The notes: a model not told the origin generated them from the sequence alone. Shown: positions 16,567-25,904, counted from the stretch's first letter. The stretch: 33,699 bases of DNA from Limnochorda sp. LNt (GCF_035593265.1 NZ_CP141614.1:2985641-3019339); one strand, 5' to 3'. Translations and numbers: made by a program.

Positions 16567-17385
16567 ATGCCGGTGGAGTGGAAGAGGAGCCGCGACTACC
16601 GTGACATCCTCTACGAGACGGCCGAGGGGATGGCCAAGATCACCATCAACCGGCCCGAGGTGCGCAACGCCTTTCGCCCCGAGACGGTGATGGAGCTCAT
16701 CGACGCCTTCCAGGCGGCCCGGGACGACGCGTCCGTGGGGGTCGTCATCCTGACCGGGGCCGGCAAGGAGGCCTTCTGCTCGGGCGGCGACCAGCGGGTG
16801 CGCGGCGAGGGCGGCTACGTGGGGGCCGACGGCATCCCCCGGCTCAACGTGCTGGAGCTGCAGCGGCTCATCCGCTCCATCCCCAAGCCGGTCATCGCTA
16901 TGGTGGCGGGCTGGTGCATCGGGGGGGGCAATGTGCTGCAACTGGTCTGCGATCTGACCATCGCCGCCGACAACGCCATCTTCGGCCAGACGGGGCCCAA
17001 GGTGGGGAGCTTCGACGGCGGCTACGGGGCGGGCTTGCTGGCCCGCACCGTCGGCCAGAAGAAGGCCCGCGAGATCTGGTACCTCTGCCGGCGCTACACC
17101 GCCCGGGAGGCGCTGGCCATGGGGCTCATCAATGCCGTGGTGCCGCTCGACCAGCTCGAAGAGGAGACCGTCCGCTGGGCGAAGGAGATCCTGGAGAAGA
17201 GCCCTACCGCCATCCGGGTGCTCAAGGCGGCCTTCAACGCCGAGACCGACGGGCTGGCCGGCATCCAGGAGCTGGCGGGCAACGCGACGCTGCTCTACTA
17301 CCTCACCGAAGAGGCGAAGGAGGGCCGAAATGCCTTCCTCGAGAAGCGCAAGCCCGACTTCTCCCGGTTCCCCCGGCTCCCCTGA
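16567..17385 (+). CDS. menB: 1,4-dihydroxy-2-naphthoyl-CoA synthase MenB
   Basis: This crotonase-fold enzyme closes the naphthoquinone ring of o-succinylbenzoyl-CoA. It is 272 aa, the normal length, starting at ATG 16567; the GGGAGGTGA at the menH stop supplies the ribosome site. Diagnostic motifs are [23 protein letters not shown] (70-80), [18 protein letters not shown] (oxyanion hole) and [16 protein letters not shown] (141-156). The C-terminal signature [18 protein letters not shown] reaches the neighbouring active site in the hexamer. It sits 6 bp downstream of menH. Confidence 0.96.
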   Translation: MPVEWKRSRDYRDILYETAEGMAKITINRPEVRNAFRPETVMELIDAFQAARDDASVGVVILTGAGKEAFCSGGDQRVRGEGGYVGADGIPRLNVLELQRLIRSIPKPVIAMVAGWCIGGGNVLQLVCDLTIAADNAIFGQTGPKVGSFDGGYGAGLLARTVGQKKAREIWYLCRRYTAREALAMGLINAVVPLDQLEEETVRWAKEILEKSPTAIRVLKAAFNAETDGLAGIQELAGNATLLYYLTEEAKEGRNAFLEKRKPDFSRFPRLP

Positions 17386-17470
17386 GCCGGCCGTCACGGG
17401 GGCGGCTGGGGCTGTCGGCGGGGCGGCCGTCGCCGTCACGGATGAGGGCGGGGGCGGCGCTCGCCCGACG

Positions 17471-18352
17471 GTGAGCCGGCCCAGGGCGTGGCTGATGGCG
17501 GCACGCATCCCACGCTGCCGGCGGCCATCGCGCCGGTCCTGGCGGGCGCGGGGCCGCGGCCGCGCAGGGGCCGCTGCGGGCGGCGTCCTGGCCGCCACCC
17601 TGGCCGCGGCGCTGCTCATCCAGATTGGCACCAACCTGGCCAACGACCTCTACGACTTCCGGCGGGGGGCCGACCGGCCCGGCCGGATGGGGCCGGTGCG
17701 GGTGACGCAGGCGGGCCTGCTGACGGAGCGGGACGTGGCGAGGGGCATGGTCGCGGTCTTCGGGGCGGCGGTGCTGGCCGGGCTCTACCTGGCCGTGGTG
17801 GGCGGGTGGCCCATCGTGGCGGTGGGGCTCGCCTCCATCGCGGCGGGCATCCTCTACACCGGCGGGCCGTGGCCGCTGGGCTACCACGGTCTGGGCGACC
17901 TCTTCGTCTTCGTCTTCTTCGGCGTGGTGGCCGTGACGGGGACCTACTACCTGCAGACCGGGGCCGTGACGCTCGGGGCGCTGCTGGTCTCGGTGCCGGT
18001 GGGGCTGCTGGTGACCGACATCCTGGTGGTCAACAACCTGCGCGACATCGAACAGGACCGTCGGGCCGGCAAGCGCACACTGGCCGTGCGGATCGGGGAG
18101 CGCGCCACGCAGATCCAGTACGCGGCCCTCGTGGCGGGGGCCTTCGTGATGCCCCTCGTGCTGCGTCTGGCGGGGGAGGCGGGCGCGCTCTTCTGGCTGC
18201 CGTGGCTGAGCGCCCCTCTGGCGTGGCGGCTGGTGCGCCGGGTACTGGGGGGCGAGCGCGGCCCGGGCCTCAACGAGGTGCTCAAGGGCACGGGGCGGCT
18301 GCTGCTGGCCTACAGCATGCTGCTGGCCGTAGCGCTGGCGTGGTGGCCGTGA
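17471..18352 (+). CDS. menA: DHNA polyprenyltransferase MenA, with internal double frameshift
   Basis: This UbiA-family membrane prenyltransferase attaches the isoprenoid chain to 1,4-dihydroxy-2-naphthoate. It starts at GTG 17471 (poor ribosome site) and has 293 aa. The Asp-rich motifs are [14 protein letters not shown] (about 57-70) and [19 protein letters not shown] (about 188-206), with [11 protein letters not shown] between them. Residues about 12-32 read as an Arg-rich string, whereas the +1-shifted frame over the same bases reads [16 protein letters not shown], the family's first membrane segment. A one-base loss near 17503-17510 and a one-base gain near 17555-17590 would explain this. 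As written, the first helix is destroyed, so either the gene is damaged or the sequence has two indel errors. It overlaps menE by GTGA. Confidence 0.85.
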   Translation: MSRPRAWLMAARIPRCRRPSRRSWRARGRGRAGAAAGGVLAATLAAALLIQIGTNLANDLYDFRRGADRPGRMGPVRVTQAGLLTERDVARGMVAVFGAAVLAGLYLAVVGGWPIVAVGLASIAAGILYTGGPWPLGYHGLGDLFVFVFFGVVAVTGTYYLQTGAVTLGALLVSVPVGLLVTDILVVNNLRDIEQDRRAGKRTLAVRIGERATQIQYAALVAGAFVMPLVLRLAGEAGALFWLPWLSAPLAWRLVRRVLGGERGPGLNEVLKGTGRLLLAYSMLLAVALAWWP

Positions 18353-19920
18353 GGCTGGCCGACTGGCTGGCCCGCCGGGCGGCCAGCGACGGGCCGAGGC
18401 TCGCGGTCGTGGCGGGCGACGCGAGGTGGAGCTTCGCCGAGCTGGACCGGCGGGCGAGCGCCACGGCGCGGCGGCTGGTGGCCCTCGGCGTGCGGCCCGG
18501 GGACCGCGTGGCGCTGCTGTTGCCCAACGGGCCCGAGTGGGCGGAGCTCGTCTTTGGGGTGGGGCGGGCCGGCGGGGTCCTGGTGCCGCTCAACGTGCGC
18601 CTGGCCCCGGCCGAGCTGGCGTGGCAGGTCGGGCAGGTGGCGCCGCGGCTGCTGCTCCACTCGTCCGCCACGGAGCGGCTAGCGCGAAGCGCCCTGGAGG
18701 CCGTGCCCGGGGCCGGGCGCGATGCGAGTGCGGGAGCCGACGGGAGCGACGGGGCCTCCCGGAAAGTCCCGGGCGTGCAGGCCGTCATGGCACTGTCGGT
18801 AGAGGAGCTGGCGACGGTCCCGGAGGGGCCCGGCACGGGGGAGCCGCGGCCCGTCGCCCTGGAGGAGCCGCACAGCATCCTCTTCACGTCGGGCACCACC
18901 GGCAGGCCCAAGGCCGTCGTGCTGACGTACGGCAACCTGTGGTGGAGCGCGGTGGGCTCCGCCCTCAACCTGGGCGTCCACCGCGACGACCGGTGGCTGG
19001 CCAACCTGCCGCTGTTTCACGTGGGGGGCCTCTCCATCCTGGTGCGCAGCGTCATCTACGGGACGGCGGCGGTGGTGCACGAGAGATTCGACCCCGAGGC
19101 GGCCAACCGGGCGGTGGACGAGGAGGGCGTCACGCTGCTGTCGCTGGTGGCGACGACCCTGGCACGCATGCTGGAGGCGAGGGGGGAGCGGCGCTTCCCA
19201 CCGTCGCTTCGGACAGCGCTCGTGGGCGGGGGCCCTACCCCGCCCGTGCTGCTGGAGCGCGCCCGGCGTCTTGGCATGCCCGTCGCCCCGACCTACGGCC
19301 TGACGGAGGCGGCCTCGCAGGTGACGACACTGGCCCCTTGGGAGGCCGCGCGCAAGCCGGGCTCGTCCGGGCGTCCTTTGCTGCCGACGGAGGTGCGCAT
19401 CGATCGGGACGGGCGGCCGGCGGCGCCGGGGGAGATCGGGGAGATCCTGGTGCGGGGGCCCACCGTCAGCCCGGGCTGGCTGGCGGGCCCCCAGGGCCCG
19501 CTGTCGCCGCTGGTCGACGCGGACGGCTGGCTGCACACGGGCGACCTGGGCCATCTCGACGACGAGGGCTACCTTTACGTGGTGGACCGCCGCGACGACC
19601 TGATCGTCAGCGGCGGCGAGAACGTCTACCCCGCGGAGGTGGAGGCGGCGCTCTTGAGCCACCCCGCGGTGGAGGAGGCGGGCGTGGTGGGCGTGCCGGA
19701 TCCGCTTTGGGGGCAGGTGCCGGTGGCGATGGTGCGGCTCAAGCCGGGCCAGGACGTCTCCCCCGAGGCGCTCGTCGCGCACTGCGAGGCGCGCCTGGCC
19801 CGTTACAAGCGGCCCCGGGTCGTGAGGATCGTGGAGGAGCCCCTCCCCCGCAACGCGGCCGGCAAGCTGCAGCGCCATCGCCTCCGGGAGCGGTGGGACG
19901 TCCTGCGGACGGCCGGGTAG
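18349..19920 (+). CDS. menE: o-Succinylbenzoate-CoA ligase MenE
   Basis: This adenylate-forming enzyme activates o-succinylbenzoate to its CoA ester. It has 523 aa and starts at GTG 18349, inside the menA stop (GTGA). Motifs are the P-loop [19 protein letters not shown] (about 180-198), [13 protein letters not shown] (about 312-324), [15 protein letters not shown] (about 394-408), [21 protein letters not shown] (about 412-432) and the C-terminal catalytic Lys in [11 protein letters not shown] (about 504). The order men F-D-H-B-A-E supports MenE over a general acyl-CoA ligase. menC, which makes its substrate, is not in the window. Confidence 0.92.
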   Translation: MRLADWLARRAASDGPRLAVVAGDARWSFAELDRRASATARRLVALGVRPGDRVALLLPNGPEWAELVFGVGRAGGVLVPLNVRLAPAELAWQVGQVAPRLLLHSSATERLARSALEAVPGAGRDASAGADGSDGASRKVPGVQAVMALSVEELATVPEGPGTGEPRPVALEEPHSILFTSGTTGRPKAVVLTYGNLWWSAVGSALNLGVHRDDRWLANLPLFHVGGLSILVRSVIYGTAAVVHERFDPEAANRAVDEEGVTLLSLVATTLARMLEARGERRFPPSLRTALVGGGPTPPVLLERARRLGMPVAPTYGLTEAASQVTTLAPWEAARKPGSSGRPLLPTEVRIDRDGRPAAPGEIGEILVRGPTVSPGWLAGPQGPLSPLVDADGWLHTGDLGHLDDEGYLYVVDRRDDLIVSGGENVYPAEVEAALLSHPAVEEAGVVGVPDPLWGQVPVAMVRLKPGQDVSPEALVAHCEARLARYKRPRVVRIVEEPLPRNAAGKLQRHRLRERWDVLRTAG

Positions 19921-19991
19921 GGGCTGGGGCTCGAGGGCCGGGGCTCAGGGATCGGGGATCGGCAACAGCGGCCGGCGCGCATCCGGCAGGG

Positions 19992-20006
19992 CGGGGCACC
20001 GCCCCG
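19992..20006 (+). terminator. Short hairpin after the men operon
   Basis: CGGGGC (19992-19997) and GCCCCG (20001-20006) form a 6-bp stem with loop ACC, between menE and ddh. There is no T-run. It is a weak candidate for an attenuator or terminator, and it lies directly before an in-frame ATG (20007) that I do not use as the ddh start. Confidence 0.3.
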
Positions 20007-20057
20007 ATGGAACCATGCTCGTCGCCTGAGGTCGCACGCGCACGGGAGGCGAACGCA

Positions 20058-20957
20058 TTGGCGACACGTCTTCGGGCAGCCGTCATCGGCTACGGCAACG
20101 TGGGGCGCTACGCCGTCGAGGCGGTGCAGGAGGCGCCGGACCTGGAGCTGGCTGGCATCGTGCGCCGCGATCCGTCGGACCGGGCCGGCATCGACCCGTC
20201 CGTGGCGGTGGTGGGGCACGTCTCGGAGCTGGGGCGGGTGGACGTGGCGCTTCTGTGCGTGCCGACCCGCCAGGTGCCCGAGGTGGCCCAGCGGTACCTG
20301 GCGGCGGGCATCAACACCGTCGACTCCTACGACATCCACGGGGAGCTCGTCGATCTGCGCCGGCGCCTGGACCCGGTCGCCCGCGAGCACGGGGCGGTGG
20401 CCATCGTCTCGGCAGGCTGGGATCCGGGCACCGACTCCATGGTGCGGGCCATGCTGGAGTTCATGGCGCCGCGGGGGATCACCTACACCGACTTCGGCCC
20501 CGGGATGAGCATGGGCCACTCGGTGGCGGTGCGGGCCATCCCGGGTGTGCGCGACGCCATGTCGCTGACGGTGCCCGTCGGGCAGGGCGTGCACCGCCGC
20601 CTGGTCTACGTGGAGCTGGAGCCGGGGGCGGACCTGGAGGTCGTCACCCGGCGCATCCTGGAGGACCCCTACTTCCAGCACGACGAGACCCGGGTCATCC
20701 CGGTGCCGTCCGTCGAGGACGTGGTGGACATGGGCCACGGCGTGCGCATGGAGCGCAAGGGCGTCTCGGGGCGCACGCACAACCAGCGGTTCTTGTTCGA
20801 CATGCGGATCAACAACCCGGCGCTGACCGCACAGGTGATGGTGGCCGCGGCCCGGGCGACCTTTCGCCAGCGGCCGGGGGCGTACACCATGCTCGAGGTG
20901 CCTGTCATCGACTACCTGCCGGGGGACCGGGAGGCACTGCTGCGGCGGCTGATGTGA
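20058..20957 (+). CDS. ddh: meso-Diaminopimelate D-dehydrogenase
   Basis: This NADPH-dependent enzyme interconverts tetrahydrodipicolinate plus ammonia and meso-diaminopimelate in one step, serving lysine and peptidoglycan synthesis in the cytoplasm. The start is TTG 20058, with GGGAGG 8 bases upstream, giving 299 aa beginning [20 protein letters not shown]. An ATG at 20007 would add 17 unrelated residues. The Rossmann motif GYGNVGR is at 11-17. Further family marks are [19 protein letters not shown] (about 118-128), [12 protein letters not shown] and [12 protein letters not shown]. It follows menE by 137 bp on the same strand and may be cotranscribed, although a small hairpin lies between. 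Symbiobacterium-type DAPDH is the closest family I know. Confidence 0.92.
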   Translation: MATRLRAAVIGYGNVGRYAVEAVQEAPDLELAGIVRRDPSDRAGIDPSVAVVGHVSELGRVDVALLCVPTRQVPEVAQRYLAAGINTVDSYDIHGELVDLRRRLDPVAREHGAVAIVSAGWDPGTDSMVRAMLEFMAPRGITYTDFGPGMSMGHSVAVRAIPGVRDAMSLTVPVGQGVHRRLVYVELEPGADLEVVTRRILEDPYFQHDETRVIPVPSVEDVVDMGHGVRMERKGVSGRTHNQRFLFDMRINNPALTAQVMVAAARATFRQRPGAYTMLEVPVIDYLPGDREALLRRLM

Positions 20958-20979
20958 GGGCGGGGAAGGACGGGTCGGC

Positions 20980-22200
20980 GTGAGCCGCGACGACACCGGG
21001 CGATGGGTCCCGGCAGCCGCGCTCCGGCGCCTCGTGCTCGCCCAAAGCGGCCTGTTGCGATGGAGCCGGGGGCAAGGCCGGCGCGGACGTCACGCCGAGG
21101 GCGCCCCGTGGCGAGAGCAGCTACGCGGCGAGGACGGCGTGCACCAAGCGGTGCGCCGCCTCGAGGCGGTCCAGCTCGATCCCGTCGCCATCGTCGAGCG
21201 CAACCATCACCTCGTGCTCCGAAACCGCGTGGCCACCTATCGTCCCGAGCACCTGGAGGCCCTGTACCGCCGCAAGCTCGTCTTCGAGTACTGGGCCAAC
21301 GCCCGCTGCATCCTTCCCATCGAGGACTACCCGCTCTTCCAACCCATCCGCGAGAGATTGAGGGCCAGGCGACCCGAGCAGGAGCCCGTGCTGGAGGCGG
21401 CCATGCGCCACGTCCGGGAGCGCCTCGCAGCCGAAGGCCCGCTCCCGGCCCGGCGCCTCGAATCCGGGGACCGGGTGCCCGGCTACTGGGATCTGGATGC
21501 TGCGAAGACCAAGGCCACCTCGCAGGCGCTGGAGCATCTGTGGGAGACGGGCGAGGTGGTGGTGGCCTACCGGCCGGGAGACCAACGTCACTTCGCCCTG
21601 GCCGCCGAGTGGTTGGGACAGGTGGAGGGCGTGGATTCCTGGGAGCCCCTGCTGCACAAGTACCTGAGGGCGTACGGGGTGGCCCACACCGGTGACCTCC
21701 GGTTCGGCTGGCGCAGCTGGCCGGCCGCTGAGCGCAAGCAGGCGGCCGAACGCCTGGTGGCGCAGGGGACCCTGACGGCGGTGCGCGTCGAGGGCGTGCG
21801 GCGCACCTACTACGTGCTCTCGGAGCTCGTACCCCTGATGGCGGCACTCGCCGACGCGACCGTGGCACCCGACGTGTACCTGCTACCACCTCTCGACAAC
21901 GTGCTGTGGAGCCGGGAGCGCGTGGCCGACCTGTTCGGCTTTCACTACACCTGGGAGATCTACCTCCCACCAGCCAAGCGCCGCTCCGGCCCTTACACCA
22001 TGCCGGTGCTCGAGGGGGACCGCTTCATCGGGCGGCTCGACGCCAGGCTCGACCGAGGCCAAGGGGTGCTGCGGGTCCAGCGCCTGACCTTCGAGCCCGA
22101 TGTAGAACCCTCGCCAGAGCGGCGGGCGCGGGTCTGGTCGGGCGTGGAGGCCCTCGCCGAAGACCTCGGGGCCACTCGCGTCGATGGGCCGATGCCATGA
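20980..22200 (+). CDS. YcaQ/AlkX-like winged-helix DNA glycosylase family protein
   Basis: This 406-aa member of the HTH_42 (DUF1006) family is related to E. coli YcaQ, a DNA interstrand-crosslink glycosylase, and Streptomyces AlkZ. GTG 20980 has AAGGA 9 bases upstream. The QxD active-site motif appears as VQLDPVAIVERNHH (64-77). Typical distal motifs are YWANARCILPIEDY, PDVYLLPPLDNVLWSRERV, DLFGFHYTWEIYLPPAKR and GPYTMPVLEGDRFIGRLD. The role in unhooking crosslinks or alkylated bases is inferred from the family. It lies 22 bp after ddh. Its stop overlaps by ATGA the start of a truncated ABC ATPase stub. Confidence 0.88.
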   Translation: MSRDDTGRWVPAAALRRLVLAQSGLLRWSRGQGRRGRHAEGAPWREQLRGEDGVHQAVRRLEAVQLDPVAIVERNHHLVLRNRVATYRPEHLEALYRRKLVFEYWANARCILPIEDYPLFQPIRERLRARRPEQEPVLEAAMRHVRERLAAEGPLPARRLESGDRVPGYWDLDAAKTKATSQALEHLWETGEVVVAYRPGDQRHFALAAEWLGQVEGVDSWEPLLHKYLRAYGVAHTGDLRFGWRSWPAAERKQAAERLVAQGTLTAVRVEGVRRTYYVLSELVPLMAALADATVAPDVYLLPPLDNVLWSRERVADLFGFHYTWEIYLPPAKRRSGPYTMPVLEGDRFIGRLDARLDRGQGVLRVQRLTFEPDVEPSPERRARVWSGVEALAEDLGATRVDGPMP

Positions 22201-22287
22201 TGACAGCCGCAGCGGTTGACGCGGACTCGGCGGTGCGTCGCTTCGGGCCGGTCGTGGCCCTCGACCACCTGACGCTGGCGCCGTGCT
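22197..22287 (+). pseudogene. 5' stub of an ABC transporter ATP-binding gene
   Basis: Beginning at ATG 22197 (ATGA overlap with the YcaQ-like stop), the frame reads MMTAAAVDADSAVRRFGPVV and continues ALDHLTLAP. This is a standard ABC-ATPase N-terminus (rrFGpvvALdhltl). The homology stops abruptly near 22285, before any Walker A motif. The following bases belong to the leader of the nucleotidyltransferase gene. The stub indicates a deletion or insertion junction in what was a coupled two-gene unit. The frame stays open to 23075 only as a shadow of the next gene. Confidence 0.55.
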
Positions 22288-22330
22288 CCTGTCCGTGGCG
22301 AAAAGGGGAGGACAGAGGAGGCGAACCCCG

Positions 22331-23224
22331 ATGCGACCCTATCGCTGGCCCGACTGCCCCGCCTCCGTGCACGAGGCCGTCGACGGTTTCGTCACGCTCG
22401 TGCGCGGCCTCTCCGGCGCGTCTCTGGTGGGAGTCTACCTGCACGGATCCCTGGCCATGGGCGGTTTCAACCCAGGCCGCAGCGACCTCGACCTGCTGGT
22501 CGTCACCCGGAGCGATCCCGGCGCGACCTTCCGACGGGCGTTGGCAGCGTGGCTGCTCCAACACTCGGGGCACCCGTATCCCTTCGAGGTCCACGTGCTG
22601 CAGATGGAAGACCTGCATCCCTGGCGCCACCCCGCCCCGTTCGCCTTCCACTACAGTGAGGCCTGGCGCCAGCCCACGCGGGACGCAGTCGCCCGGCTGC
22701 AGGATCCCCGGGAACTCATGCCAGCGACAGATCCGGACCTGGCCGCACACGTCACCGTGTTGCGTGCCCGCGGCGTCTGCCTCTGCGGTCAGCCCATCGA
22801 TGAGGTCTTCCCCCAGGTGCCGCCGGAGGACTATCGGGACGGTCTGCTCCGGGACGTCTCCGACGCTCGGAGTACGGTCCACCTCGACCCCGTCTCGACC
22901 GTCCTCAACCTGTGCCGGGTCGGACAATACCTCGAGGATGGAGTCATCGCCAGCAAGGCGGAGGCGGGAGCGTGGGCAGCCATGGCCCTTCCCGCAGCCC
23001 ACCGTTCGGTCGCGGCTTGGGCTCTGGCGGCCTATCGGGGCGACGCCGCATCAAAGCAGGCGCCGTCCGAGGTAAGGCTGGCCGCCTTCGTCCACTACAT
23101 GATGGGGCGGCTCGGCCTGTCCTCCACCAGGCTTGACGAGAATCTGGCAAGAGGGAGGGAGAGGAAGATGCCCCACAGCCGCCGCTCCGCCACAACCAGG
23201 CGCCCGAAGCCGAGGACGTACTGA
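22331..23224 (+). CDS. Aminoglycoside nucleotidyltransferase-like protein
   Basis: This 297-residue protein has a nucleotidyltransferase (Pol beta-like) fold N-terminus and a DUF4111-type helical C-terminus, the AadA/ANT(9) arrangement. ATG 22331 follows GAGGAGG by 9 bases. The NTP-binding signature GVYLHGSLAMGGFNPGRSDLDLLVV (34-58) contains GS (39-40) and the metal-binding SDLD (51-54). FEVHVLQMEDL and LDPVSTVLNLCRVGQYLEDG followed by ASKAEAGAWA match the C-terminal substrate domain. It may adenylylate aminoglycosides such as spectinomycin or streptomycin; resistance is inferred only. Its last about 130 bp overlap the convergent NlpC/P60 gene, and the Arg/Lys-rich tail looks non-native. Confidence 0.82.
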   Translation: MRPYRWPDCPASVHEAVDGFVTLVRGLSGASLVGVYLHGSLAMGGFNPGRSDLDLLVVTRSDPGATFRRALAAWLLQHSGHPYPFEVHVLQMEDLHPWRHPAPFAFHYSEAWRQPTRDAVARLQDPRELMPATDPDLAAHVTVLRARGVCLCGQPIDEVFPQVPPEDYRDGLLRDVSDARSTVHLDPVSTVLNLCRVGQYLEDGVIASKAEAGAWAAMALPAAHRSVAAWALAAYRGDAASKQAPSEVRLAAFVHYMMGRLGLSSTRLDENLARGRERKMPHSRRSATTRRPKPRTY

Positions 23225-23715
23225 CCCCGCTTGCTCCCGCCAAGGGGCCAGACGTCGGAGACGACCTGCCGATGATAGCTGCTGGCGTTGACGAACCAAA
23301 CGTGGCCGGCTTCGACCCGCTCGACGAGGCCGCCGTGCGTCGCGATGGCCCCGCCCTCCTCGGCGATGGCGACGATGTCGCCGGGCCAGGCCTCGGCGGG
23401 CGACAGTCGGATGGCGTGGTGGGTGAAGATCTCGTGCATGGTCGCATCCGATACGACCCGCCCGTCTGGCCGCCTGAGGCGCAGCGTACCCAGGGCCTGT
23501 GCGTAGGCCCATAGGATGAGCCCTGAGCAGTCGAAGCCCCCGGGCGCCTGCCCACCCCACTCGTAGGGGTCGCCAATGCGAGAGCGGGCCGCCTCGAGCG
23601 CGCGCCACGCCTCCGGCGCGGACACGGCTCGGGTCGCCGTCCACGTGCAACCCGAGGTCGTCGTCGCCAGCCACGCCAGGGACGTCAACAGGAGGGCCCG
23701 TCTGCCGAACCGCAC
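23095..23715 (-). CDS. NlpC/P60 family lipoprotein (putative peptidoglycan hydrolase)
   Basis: This secreted cysteine peptidase-like protein probably cleaves peptidoglycan stem peptides. The start is GTG 23715, with AGAGGAG 5 bases upstream (206 aa); a GTG at 23730 lies upstream of that ribosome site. Residues 1-22 are a lipoprotein signal ending in the lipobox TTSGC, with Cys23 lipidated. The catalytic Cys63 is in GGFDCSGLILWAYAQ, His127 in ATHGGLVERV, and a polar third residue, perhaps Asn143, in FVNASS. WPGDIVAI is the usual strand before the His. The C-terminal 43 or so codons overlap the convergent nucleotidyltransferase gene and look unlike the family, so one of the two 3' ends may be frameshifted. 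Confidence 0.85.
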   Translation of the reverse strand: MRFGRRALLLTSLAWLATTTSGCTWTATRAVSAPEAWRALEAARSRIGDPYEWGGQAPGGFDCSGLILWAYAQALGTLRLRRPDGRVVSDATMHEIFTHHAIRLSPAEAWPGDIVAIAEEGGAIATHGGLVERVEAGHVWFVNASSYHRQVVSDVWPLGGSKRGQYVLGFGRLVVAERRLWGIFLSLPLARFSSSLVEDRPSRPIM

Positions 23716-23880
23716 GGAAGCTCCTCTCACCGAGTCGGTAGCGCCACGTCGCTTCTACGCCGTCGCGGCAGCTCGTCGCCCGAGTTGTTCGCTGCCGAGG
23801 CCGACATGTACTGCCAGGACGAAATCCGCCGCAGGACCATCCGAGCCCCGCCTGGAACATGCTGCCTCGGCGGGAGGGAC

Positions 23881-24872
23881 ATGGCGGTGCAAATACCGCT
23901 GGGAAGGACGGGCATCGAGGTCAGCGCCCTGGGGATCGGCACCTGGGCGTGGGGCGAGCGTTTGTGGGGATACGGGTCCAGCTATTCGGATCCGGACCTG
24001 CAAGAGGCCTTCCGGGTGGCGCTGGCGGAGGGCATCACGCTGTTCGACACGGCCGAGATCTACGGATGGGGCCGTTCGGAGCAGCTGCTGGGGCGCTTCA
24101 TCGCGGAGAGCGGCGCGACGGCCTCCGGAGATCCGGCAACCAGTGATGCCCCTCGACCCAGGGTCGTTGTGGCGACCAAGTTCATGCCGTACCCGTGGAG
24201 ACTCACCCGGGCGAGCTTGCTACGGGCGCTGCGCCGAAGCCTCCAGCGGCTGGGACTGCAGCAAGTCGACCTCTACCAGGTGCACTGGCCGTTCCCGCCA
24301 GTGCCCGCCGACGCGTGGATGGACCATGGCCGACGCGGTGCAGGCTGGGCTGGTGCGGGCCGTCGGCGTCTCCAACTACGGCGCCACTCGGATGCGGCGG
24401 GCCTACGAGGCCCTCGCTCGGCGCGGTGTCGTGCTGGCCTCCAACCAGGTGGAGTACAGCCTGCTGCACCGCAAGCCTGAGCGTAACGGCGTGCTGGCGG
24501 CATGCCGGGAGCTGGGGGTCACCCTCATCGCCTACAGCCCTCTGGCCATGGGGGTGCTCACGGGGAAGTACGGGCCCGACCGGCCACCCGCGGACTTTCG
24601 GCGAGGGCGCTACGGCAGGGCGTTTTGGGCCAAGGCGGAGCCGCTGCTGACCACCCTCCGCGCGATTGCGGAAGCGCGCGGCAAGACGCCGGCGCAGGTG
24701 GCCCTCAACGGTGATCTGCAAGGGCGCCATCCCCATCCCGGGGGCCAAGAACGCCCGCCAGGCTCGCGAAAACGCCGGCGCCCTGGGATGGCGTCTCACG
24801 GACGAGGAAGTGGCGGCCCTGGATGCAGCCGCCGGGGCTGTGGATGGCGTCGGGCCAGCCCCTGCGCCTTGA
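23881..24872 (+). pseudogene. Aldo/keto reductase, split by two frameshifts
   Basis: An NADPH-dependent aldo/keto reductase (TIM barrel) gene is spread over three frames. Frame one (from ATG 23881, GGGAGG just upstream) covers residues 1-148 with the catalytic set Asp56 and Tyr61 (FDTAEIYGWG), Lys100 (VVATKFMP) and His135 (LYQVHWPF). Near 24322-24325 it passes to a second frame (ADAVQAGLVRAVGVSNYG ... [10 protein letters not shown]). Near 24709-24712 it passes to a third ([20 protein letters not shown] ... to TGA 24872). At both junctions a loss of two bases restores the expected family sequence (WMD-A-MADAV and ALN-W-VICKG). It is either a young pseudogene or carries two assembly indels. The substrate is unknown. 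Confidence 0.85.
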
Positions 24873-25026
24873 TGAGGGGTTACCGTGACAGGACATGCAC
24901 GGCACCCGTCGAACGGGGTAGACGGGCCCGGGTCAGGGGCGGTACATTGCTTACCTGTGATGACGACACGCTGATGACGGGTCGTTGTCAAGGGTAACTC
25001 CCAGCAAGAGGCGGAGAGACCGATCC

Positions 25027-25890
25027 GTGGCACGGGTTGTCAGCCGTCCTGGGAACGACAGTTTGTTTGCTCTCCCTGAAGACACCAAGCCCAGGCCCCC
25101 TGTGAAATGGGCAGGAGGCAAAGGAGGGCTCATCCCGCAGTTCGAACCGCTGTTTCCCACAAAGCCTTGGGATCTGTATGTGGAACCGTTTGTGGGGGGC
25201 GGCGCGGTCTTCTTCCACCTGTTGCCCCGTCGCGCTGTGCTCGTCGACAACAACGAGGAGCTCATCAACTTCTACAGGGTGGTCCGGGACAACCTGGAGG
25301 AGCTCCTCGTGGATTTGCGGAAGCATGAGAACACCGCCGAGTACTACTATCGCATACGGGCCCTGAAGCCCGAGGAACTGACGCCCGTGGAGCGTGCCTC
25401 CCGCTTCCTTTACCTCAACAAGACCGGCTACAACGGGCTGTGGCGCGTCAACGGCAAGGGCCAGCACAACGTGCCGTTCGGCCGGTACAAGAATCCGAAG
25501 ATAGTGGACGAACCGAATCTACGCCAAGTGAGCAGAGCCCTGGCTCAGGCGGAGATCATCCTGGGGGACTTCAGCCTAGTCCTCGACTACGCCCGGCCCG
25601 GCACCTTCGTTTACCTGGATCCCCCTTATCACCCCCTGTCGGAGACAGCGCGGTTTACCAGCTACACCCGGGAGGGCTTCGACGAAAACGATCAGAGACG
25701 CCTGGCTGACGTGTTCCGACAGCTCGACCGGATGGGCTGTCTGGTCATGTTGAGCAACTCGGACACCCCCTTCATTCGGGACCTGTACGCTACGTACGAC
25801 ATCCAGGTCGTCTACGCCAAGCGTGCCATCAATTGCCGCGGCGACGGGCGAGGCCCCATCACGGAGCTGGTAATCCGCAACTACGCGTGA
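25027..25890 (+). CDS. Dam-type DNA adenine N6-methyltransferase
   Basis: This site-specific DNA methyltransferase (D12 class) transfers a methyl group from S-adenosylmethionine to adenine. I use GTG 25027 (287 aa), which has GGCGGAG upstream; TTG 24985 is in frame but lacks a ribosome site. Motifs are the N-terminal PPVKWAGGKGGLIPQ (25-39), SAM-binding YVEPFVGGGAVFFH (51-64), VLVDNNEELINFY, YLNKTGYNGLWRVN, catalytic VYLDPPYHP (196-204), FTSYTREGF and VMLSNSDTPF. GC is lower than in the core genes. It lies 14 bp upstream of a small nuclease-like gene, which suggests a restriction-modification unit. GATC is the usual Dam-family target, but specificity is unproven here. Confidence 0.92.
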   Translation: MARVVSRPGNDSLFALPEDTKPRPPVKWAGGKGGLIPQFEPLFPTKPWDLYVEPFVGGGAVFFHLLPRRAVLVDNNEELINFYRVVRDNLEELLVDLRKHENTAEYYYRIRALKPEELTPVERASRFLYLNKTGYNGLWRVNGKGQHNVPFGRYKNPKIVDEPNLRQVSRALAQAEIILGDFSLVLDYARPGTFVYLDPPYHPLSETARFTSYTREGFDENDQRRLADVFRQLDRMGCLVMLSNSDTPFIRDLYATYDIQVVYAKRAINCRGDGRGPITELVIRNYA

Positions 25891-25904
25891 CGGGAGGTGC
25901 GTAG

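Noticed and set aside
20007-20009. ATG as the ddh start.
   Set aside because: The added 17 residues are unlike the family, and TTG 20058 has GGGAGG at ideal spacing.
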